From Burkholderia catarinensis (lineage in GTDB: Bacteria > Pseudomonadota > Gammaproteobacteria > Burkholderiales > Burkholderiaceae), in the NCBI RefSeq assembly GCF_001883705.2, contig NZ_MDEQ02000013.1, forward strand, positions 62,001 through 126,000: a stretch of 64,000 nucleotides of DNA. Reading direction: 5' to 3'. Below the pieces are notes generated by a model. It saw only the letters and a list, made by a program, of their open reading frames with translations. It had not been told where the DNA came from and made no database searches. The first letter of the stretch is position 1; each line of letters opens with the position of its first letter. Positions 54,664-64,000 of this stretch are shown here, piece after piece. The position numbers were made by a program, and so were the translations under genes.

Positions 54664-55044
54664 ATGAGCAACGTCCCGGCCGAGCTGAAATACACCGAAG
54701 AACACGAGTGGATCCGCACCGACGCAGACGGCACGCTGACGGTCGGCATCACCGATCACGCACAGAACACGCTTGGCGACATCGTGTTCCTCGAGCTGCC
54801 GGAAGTCGGCAAGACGGTATCGGCAGGCGATGCCGTTGGCGTCGTCGAATCGGTGAAGGCGGCATCCGACATCTACTCGCCGGTGTCGGGCGAGATTGTC
54901 GCGATCAACCAGGACGCCGTCGACACGCCGGATTCGATCAACAGCGATGCGTACGCAAGCTGGCTCTTCAAGATCAAGCTCGCGGCCGGCGCATCGACCG
55001 ACAAGCTGATCGACGCTGCCGCCTACACCAAGCTGATCGACTAA
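54664..55044 (+). CDS. gcvH: Glycine cleavage system H protein
   Basis: 126 residues. [20 protein letters not shown] start, lipoyl Lys in [19 protein letters not shown] (about residue 64) and [18 protein letters not shown]. Shuttles the aminomethyl group between P, T and L proteins. 115 bases after gcvT. AGGAGCATCCG provides the ribosome-binding site. Confidence 0.98.
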   Translation: MSNVPAELKYTEEHEWIRTDADGTLTVGITDHAQNTLGDIVFLELPEVGKTVSAGDAVGVVESVKAASDIYSPVSGEIVAINQDAVDTPDSINSDAYASWLFKIKLAAGASTDKLIDAAAYTKLID

Positions 55045-55109
55045 CTTCCTTACCCGAACCGCGCGGGGCCGGCCAGCCGCCCCGTCCCGCGCGGGACCAG
55101 AGTCACGCC

Positions 55110-58037
<2,928 letters not shown>

Positions 58038-58074
58038 CACGCGCCAGGCCCGGAGCCGTCCGATGGTGATCGCA

Positions 58075-58107
58075 CCGCACGCAACCCCGTGTTGCGTGCG
58101 GTTTTTG
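58075..58107 (+). terminator. Intrinsic terminator of the gcv operon
   Basis: CCGCACGCAAC (58075-58085) with GTTGCGTGCGG (58091-58101), loop CCCGT, followed by TTTTT. Confidence 0.93.
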
Positions 58108-58188
58108 CGTTCGACGGGCGAACCGGTTCACGTTCGTCCGCCAATCCGGCTAACATCACACGCGATCCAGCCAATGAAGGAGTTCCGC

Positions 58189-59331
58189 ATGGTGCGTCCG
58201 ATGTTTCCGGGCCATGGTGCAATGCCGGGGCGGCCGCGCACGCGCGCGCGCCGGTTCGTGCCGATGCTCGTCGCATCGCTGTCGTTTGCCGCCGCCGGCC
58301 TCGGCGCGGCCGGCAGCGCGCGCGCGGCGATGAATTTCTGCGCGGCGCCGGCACTGCAGGCGAGCGAGACGACGCAGGCCGAGCCGGGCGTGCAGGCGCT
58401 GATCCGCAGCGTCGACGCACGAATCGGCGAGCAGCCGAAGGCGATGGCGCGCGTGCACACCGAGGGCACGCTGCCGCACGAAGGCATCTACGACCAGAGT
58501 GCCGCCGCGCTGAAGGACCTCGACCTGATGCGCGACGCGGCGCTCGCGTGGCGCGTGACGAACGCGCCGCGCTACCTGCAGCTCGTCGACCGCTTCCTGT
58601 CCGCGTGGGTCTCGACCTACCAGCCGAGCTTCAACCCGATCGACGAGACGCGCTTCGACAGCCTGATCGTCGCGTACGACATGACCGCCAGCGCGCTGCC
58701 GGTGAAGACGCGCAACGCGACGGCCGCGTTCATCGCGAAGCTCGGCGCCGGCTATGTCGCGCAGATCGACGCGCAGAAGCGCCCGCTCACCGGCACGTGG
58801 CGCAACAACTGGCAGAGCCACCGGATCAAGCTGATCGCGCTGTCCGCGTTCACGCTCGGCGACCGCAGGATGATGAACGCCGCGCAGCGGCTGTTCGTCG
58901 AGCATCTGGCCGACAACATCGGCCCGGACGGCAAGACCTGGGATTTCGAGGAACGCGATGCGCTGCATTACGCGGTGTACGACCTGCAGCCGCTGGTGAC
59001 GGCCGCGCTCGCCGCGCGCCGCTTCAACCGCAACTGGCTGCGCGAGCGCGGCGCCAACGGCGCGACGCTCGCGGCCGCGCTCGACTGGCTCGTGCCGTAC
59101 GCGCTCGGCGAGAAGACCCACGAGGAATTCGTGAATTCGCCGGTGCCGTTCGATGCGAAGCGCCGCGAGGCCGGCCTGCCGGGCTACACGGGGCAGTGGG
59201 ACCCGAAAAACGCCACCGAACTCTTTCATCTGGCCGCGCGGCTCGACGGGCGCTATGCCCGTGTCGCGCAGCAGCTTTCCCCAACGCCGCCCGCATGGCT
59301 CGCCGCGTGCCTGCCTTTGCAGGCGCGCTAG
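58189..59331 (+). CDS. Alginate-lyase-family exported protein
   Basis: 380 residues. Twin-arginine-like N-terminus (RTRARRFVPMLVASLSFAAA), cleavage likely after ARA near 46. The body is an (alpha/alpha) barrel protein with MARVHTEGTLPHEGIYDQSA, WVSTYQPSFNPIDETRFDSL, GTWRNNWQSHRIKLIALSAF and WDFEERDALHYAVYDLQPL. The NNWQSH and the later Tyr match catalytic Asn/His/Tyr positions of PL5-type alginate lyases. Periplasmic. Actual substrate uncertain. ATG 58189 is preceded by AAGGAG. Confidence 0.85.
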   Translation: MVRPMFPGHGAMPGRPRTRARRFVPMLVASLSFAAAGLGAAGSARAAMNFCAAPALQASETTQAEPGVQALIRSVDARIGEQPKAMARVHTEGTLPHEGIYDQSAAALKDLDLMRDAALAWRVTNAPRYLQLVDRFLSAWVSTYQPSFNPIDETRFDSLIVAYDMTASALPVKTRNATAAFIAKLGAGYVAQIDAQKRPLTGTWRNNWQSHRIKLIALSAFTLGDRRMMNAAQRLFVEHLADNIGPDGKTWDFEERDALHYAVYDLQPLVTAALAARRFNRNWLRERGANGATLAAALDWLVPYALGEKTHEEFVNSPVPFDAKRREAGLPGYTGQWDPKNATELFHLAARLDGRYARVAQQLSPTPPAWLAACLPLQAR

Positions 59332-59361
59332 CACTATTCTTATAGCAAGGCAGGTATAAAA

Positions 59362-60750
<1,389 letters not shown>

Positions 60751-60817
60751 TGCGAGGTCTGACGGTAACGCGGGGCGGATCGACGTCCCGACTTACCGTC
60801 GAACGTAGCCTCGGACA

Positions 60818-61219
60818 CTAATCGTTCAGCCAGTTCTCCAACCGCAACCCCGGATAGCTGACGAAATCCCGCTCGTTGTTGGTCACGAGGACGACATCGA
60901 GCGACACCGCATGAGCGGCGATCAATTTGTCGAGGTGGTCCTTCTTCCGCTCGCGGGTTGCCTCGCGGACCGGACCATACGCTTGCGCAGCCCCGACGTC
61001 GAACGGCGCAACCGGAATATCGTCGATCAGCGCGGCAAGATTGCGACGCTCGCGGGCAGGACTCGCACACACGGTAACGCCGGACTCGAGTTCGGCATAG
61101 GTGATCGCCGACATCACGACGTCTCCGGTGTAACACTGCGCGAACCGCCTCGCGACCTGCTCCGGCTGATTCTTCATCAAATAGATGCACATGTTGGTGT
61201 CGAGCATATAGCGCGGCAT
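60818..61219 (-). CDS. vapC: VapC-type PIN-domain ribonuclease toxin
   Basis: 133 residues. Acidic PIN residues in YMLDTNMCIYLMKN (Asp), ITYAELESGV (Glu), DHLDKLIAAHAVSL (Asp) and VTNNERDFVSYPGL. A Mg-dependent ribonuclease, in many VapCs specific for tRNA. ATG 61219 overlaps the vapB stop (TGATG). A GTG at 61222 is an alternative. Confidence 0.95.
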   Translation of the reverse strand: MPRYMLDTNMCIYLMKNQPEQVARRFAQCYTGDVVMSAITYAELESGVTVCASPARERRNLAALIDDIPVAPFDVGAAQAYGPVREATRERKKDHLDKLIAAHAVSLDVVLVTNNERDFVSYPGLRLENWLND

Positions 61220-61455
61220 CACAAACCCTCGCGATCGGCCTGCTCTTGGTCACCCCGCCCTTCGGCCATGAAATCCGGCCCGAATTTCGCAAATTTCTCG
61301 AGTACGTGGGTCAACGGCCGCCGCGTCGGCCGAATACGGATTTCGTCACCGACGCGCTCGATTTCCAGTTCGATATCGCTGCGCTCGTAAGCAAGGTCCG
61401 CAGGAATTCGCACGGCCTGTGAGTTGCCGTTCCGAAATACCCTCGTGGTATGCAT
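61219..61455 (-). CDS. vapB: VapB-type AbrB/SpoVT antitoxin
   Basis: 78 residues. MHTTRVFRNGNSQAVRIPAD is the typical VapB DNA-binding start, and the C-terminal region (about 45-78) neutralises VapC. ATG 61455 is preceded by GGGGGAGATCAAC. The longer start at 61470 would cover that site. It likely represses its own operon through the TGTACA repeats upstream. Confidence 0.93.
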   Translation of the reverse strand: MHTTRVFRNGNSQAVRIPADLAYERSDIELEIERVGDEIRIRPTRRPLTHVLEKFAKFGPDFMAEGRGDQEQADREGL

Positions 61456-61472
61456 GTTGATCTCCCCCATTC

Positions 61473-61530
61473 GGATGTACAGTGGATGTACATCATATCA
61501 AGCAGCTGGCGATGTAAATCCATGTACATC
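61473..61530. promoter_or_regulatory. Repeated TGTACA boxes upstream of vapBC
   Basis: TGTACA at 61476-61481, 61487-61492 and 61523-61528. The first two are 11 bases apart (one helical turn), and the middle one lies in the palindrome GATGTACATC. Probable VapBC autoregulatory operator. Confidence 0.72.
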
Positions 61531-61639
61531 GTCCTTCATCCCCGCATCGATTCGCACGCGAACGCCGACACGCCGGTCTCTCCGTGCCGGACTTGACCCC
61601 ATCCGTGCCCCGTTGAGCGGGCCGGCGGTGAATATTGCA

Positions 61640-61924
61640 TTACGGCCACTGCCGTCGCGCATGCAATACGCGGAGGATCTCCACGATGCCGTCGGCGGGC
61701 CGGATGCGATATACGAGCACATAGTTCGGCGCAACCACCAACTCGCGCGTGCCCGCCACCCGCCCTTGCCGATACAGCTCGGCATGGGCCGGCAACGCCG
61801 CCGCCCTTTCTTCCAGCAGTTCGTCGAGTTCGAGCGCGGCCAGCGGGTCGTCCTCGCCGATGTAGTCCATGATCGCGGCGCGATCCTCGTAGGCCTTCGG
61901 ATTCCAGTGCAGCGCGAGGGTCAA
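61640..61924 (-). CDS. ParE/RelE-type toxin
   Basis: 94 residues. LHWNPKAYEDRAAIMDYIGE, RQGRVAGTRELVVAPNYVLV and a closing IVEILRVLHARRQWP are ParE/RelE features. ParE-type proteins attack gyrase, while RelE-type ones cut mRNA, and which applies is not clear. Starts at a TTG that overlaps the antitoxin stop (TTGA). Confidence 0.88.
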   Translation of the reverse strand: MTLALHWNPKAYEDRAAIMDYIGEDDPLAALELDELLEERAAALPAHAELYRQGRVAGTRELVVAPNYVLVYRIRPADGIVEILRVLHARRQWP

Positions 61925-62382
61925 GAAGCTTCCCCGCGCCTGCCCGCGAGTCGCTGACGCAGCGCCGCACGGCGCGACGCAAAGTCGGCGCCGACCTCGG
62001 CGTCGGGAATCGACGCACGCGGATCGTCCAGCGCCTGCTGTACCTGCTCGCGAAACCAGCGATCATGGGCCGCTGCCTCGTGTGCCGCCTTCAACGCGGC
62101 TGCGCGATCGGGCCGGGTCGTCCGGCCGGCCGCATCCGGGTCGAATGCCGACGCGTCCACATCGAACCGGCTGATGCCGAGGTCGCGCAGAAAGCCGACC
62201 AGCGTTTCAAAACGGCGAAACACCCGCACATCGCCGCGCTTGGCCGACAGGAACCGTTCGTGCGTACCGCAACGGGCCGAGATCGCCCACCCATTGCCGC
62301 AACCGACCACGCGGGCCGCGCGTACGGCGCCGGCTTCGATCAGTTCCGTCAGCGTCTTTTGGTCAATCGTTTCGGTTGCCAT
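61921..62382 (-). CDS. Probable antitoxin partner of the ParE/RelE toxin (PaaA2/StbC-like)
   Basis: 153 residues, longer than most ParD-type antitoxins. N-terminal half TLTELIEAGAVRAARVVGCG with GDVRVFRRFETLVGFLRDLG looks like an added domain. The C-terminal half EAAAHDRWFREQVQQALDD matches the PaaA2-like toxin-binding segment. ATG 62382 has GAGG upstream. Located directly before the toxin with a four-base overlap. Confidence 0.82.
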   Translation of the reverse strand: MATETIDQKTLTELIEAGAVRAARVVGCGNGWAISARCGTHERFLSAKRGDVRVFRRFETLVGFLRDLGISRFDVDASAFDPDAAGRTTRPDRAAALKAAHEAAAHDRWFREQVQQALDDPRASIPDAEVGADFASRRAALRQRLAGRRGEAS

Positions 62383-62688
62383 GGTGATCCTCGATCTCTT
62401 TATCCATCCGTTCTCTGAAATTTTACTATTGAATGGCATCCCATTTTATTGTTGATTGGGCGACCCGACTTCCGAATCGAGACAGGCGCCCGGCTCGACA
62501 TCCGTAGCGCTCACTTTTCACCGTCGCGCAAGCGCGCACAAGCTGGCCGTTCGGCCAGCCGAAACCGGCGCGCGGAACACGCGCTGCCCGAATCACCCCG
62601 CGTTCCGGCACTTTTCACCGGCCGGCGTACCGGCGCCCCGCCAACGGGCGTAAGCTGTACGTCCCGCTACCCAGGGAGACGGCAGCCC
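62383..62688. other. Divergent intergenic region
   Basis: 306 bases between the antitoxin and the thiamine-diphosphate enzyme gene. The left third (62393-62460) is clearly AT-rich, suitable for a promoter, but no hexamer pair stood out on either strand. No gene seen. Confidence 0.4.
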
Positions 62689-64000
62689 ATGTCGCATTCC
62701 AAGGATCTCGAGCCGCGCGCCACCACCGGAGCGCGGCTCCTCGTCGATGCGTTGCTCGCCAATCACGTCGAACGCGTGTTCTGCGTGCCGGGCGAGAGCT
62801 TCCTCGCCGTACTCGATGCGCTGGCGGACGACACCGCGCGCATCCAGACGGTCGTCTGCCGCCACGAGGCGGCCGCCGCGAACATGGCCGAGGCCGTCGG
62901 CAAGCTGACCGGCCGCCCGGGCATCGCGTTCGTCACGCGCGGGCCCGGCGCGACCCACGCGTCGATCGGCGTGCACACCGCGCTCCAGGATTCGACGCCG
63001 ATGATTCTGTTCGTCGGCCAGTGCGCGCGCGAGCACCTCGACCGCGAAGCCTTCCAGGAAATCGACTACCGCCGGATGTTCGGCCAGATGGCGAAATGGG
63101 TCGCGCAGATCGACGACCCGCGCCGCATTCCCGAATACCTGAGTCATGCGTTCCACGTCGCGACGTCCGGCCGTCCCGGCCCGGTCGTGCTCGCGCTGCC
63201 GGAGGACGTGCTGTCCGACGCGTGCGCGGCGCAACCCGTCGTACCGGCCGCGAAGCGCATCGCGGCCGCGCCGTCGGCCGCGCAGATCGACGAGCTGCGC
63301 GAGCGGCTCGCACGCGCCGAGCGGCCGTTCGCGATCGTCGGCGGCAGCGGCTGGACGCACGACGCGTGCGCGAACCTGCGCACCTTCGTCGAGCGCTGGC
63401 AACTGCCGGTCGCGTGCGCGTTCCGTTACCAGGACACGATCGACAACGTGCACCCGAACTACGCGGGCGACGTCGGGCTCGGGATCAACCCCGCGCTCGC
63501 GAAGCGCATCCGCGACGCCGACCTGCTGCTCGTCATCGGGCCGCGCCTCGGCGAAGCGACGACCGGCGGCTATACGCTGCTCGACATCCCGAAGACGCGC
63601 CAGACGCTGATCCACGTGCACCAGGGCGCGGACGAACTCGGCCGCGTGTATGCGGCCGACCTGCCGATCGTGTCGGGGATGCCCGAGATCGCCGCGCCGC
63701 TCGCCGCGCTCGAACCGCCCGAACGCGCGGTATGGGCCGGTGCGGCCGACGACGCGCATCGCGCGTACCGCGAATGGCATGCGCCGCTGCCGATGCCCGG
63801 CGACGTCCAGCTCGGCGACGTGATGGTGCAGTTGCGCGAGCGCCTGCCGCACGACGCGATCCTCACCAACGGCGCCGGCAATTATGCGATCTGGCTGCAT
63901 CGCCATTTCGCGTACCGGCACTTCCGTTCGCAACTCGCGCCGACGAGCGGCGCGATGGGCTACGGGCTTCCCGCCGCGCTCGCCGCGAAGTCGCTGTACC
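62689..64000 (+). CDS. Thiamine-pyrophosphate-dependent enzyme (acetolactate-synthase-like), 3' end beyond window
   Basis: About 437 residues are visible. The N-terminal TPP-binding domain has FCVPGESFLAVLDAL, the catalytic Glu in VVCRHEAAAANMAEAVGKLT and GIAFVTRGPGATHASIGVHT. The central domain and the start of the C-terminal domain (LTNGAGNYAIWLHRHF, then APTSGAMGYGLPAALAAK) follow. Related to acetolactate synthase large subunits, but ilvB-type neighbours are absent, so the reaction may differ (for example a decarboxylase or a carboligase). ATG 62689 has GGGAG upstream. Confidence 0.88.
   Translation, partial: MSHSKDLEPRATTGARLLVDALLANHVERVFCVPGESFLAVLDALADDTARIQTVVCRHEAAAANMAEAVGKLTGRPGIAFVTRGPGATHASIGVHTALQDSTPMILFVGQCAREHLDREAFQEIDYRRMFGQMAKWVAQIDDPRRIPEYLSHAFHVATSGRPGPVVLALPEDVLSDACAAQPVVPAAKRIAAAPSAAQIDELRERLARAERPFAIVGGSGWTHDACANLRTFVERWQLPVACAFRYQDTIDNVHPNYAGDVGLGINPALAKRIRDADLLLVIGPRLGEATTGGYTLLDIPKTRQTLIHVHQGADELGRVYAADLPIVSGMPEIAAPLAALEPPERAVWAGAADDAHRAYREWHAPLPMPGDVQLGDVMVQLRERLPHDAILTNGAGNYAIWLHRHFAYRHFRSQLAPTSGAMGYGLPAALAAKSLY

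Overview
The window is high-GC (roughly two thirds G+C) proteobacterial chromosome. Gene order and protein sequences point to chromosome 1 of a Burkholderia species, most probably the Burkholderia cepacia complex. Supporting signs are an ahcY gene under an SAH riboswitch, an FlhDC-controlled flagellar system, one compact motAB-che operon, a flagellin glycosylation cluster beside fliCD, and a gcvTHP operon under a tandem glycine riboswitch. No insertion sequence, prophage, CRISPR array or rRNA operon was seen.

Layout. 1-2,000: end of a small membrane protein gene, then ahcY with its riboswitch. 2,072-8,683 (minus strand): flagellar export and assembly operon flhB-flhA-flhF-flhG-fliA. 8,684-12,621: a non-motility patch with a DUF805 protein, a lipoprotein, a VOC protein and the DUF2844/DUF3443 exported pair. 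12,870-24,064 (minus strand): motA-motB-cheY-cheA-cheW-mcp-cheR-cheD-cheB-cheY-cheZ, tightly packed and preceded by a good sigma-28 promoter. 24,245-25,212: the flagellar master regulator flhDC, with a candidate promoter about 320 bases upstream and two palindromes. 25,880-31,663: housekeeping and miscellaneous genes (glycosyltransferase, H-NS-like protein, aqpZ, HAD phosphatase, BadF-type kinase, tag, rpsU) plus a decayed membrane-protein tail.

32,066-35,414: late flagellar genes fliC (with a sigma-28 promoter), fliD and a fliT-like chaperone. 35,548-41,193: flagellin glycosylation genes, namely a GT41-type transferase, a sugar aminotransferase, an acetyltransferase, a methyltransferase and a WbqC-like protein. 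Next come a second TPR glycosyltransferase-like protein and a TIGR04222-like membrane protein with a Cys/Ser tail. 45,485-46,819: a HigBA-type toxin-antitoxin pair, an orphan antitoxin-like regulator and tRNA-Arg(CCG). 47,072-52,954: diheme cytochrome c, Rep helicase, a GDSL esterase, a Gfo/Idh/MocA oxidoreductase and a lipoprotein. 53,036-60,750: glycine and serine catabolism (riboswitch, gcvT, gcvH, gcvP, sdaA), interrupted by an alginate-lyase-like gene. 60,818-62,382: VapBC and a ParE-type toxin-antitoxin pair. The window ends inside a thiamine-pyrophosphate enzyme gene.

How it fits together. FlhDC would switch on the flhBAFG-fliA block. FliA then reads the motA and fliC promoters, which explains the paired sigma-28 sites. 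The glycosylation genes follow the fliC-fliD-fliT unit after a strong terminator, so they are physically linked to it but probably separately transcribed. Two metabolite riboswitches (SAH and glycine) control one-carbon metabolism at both ends of the window.
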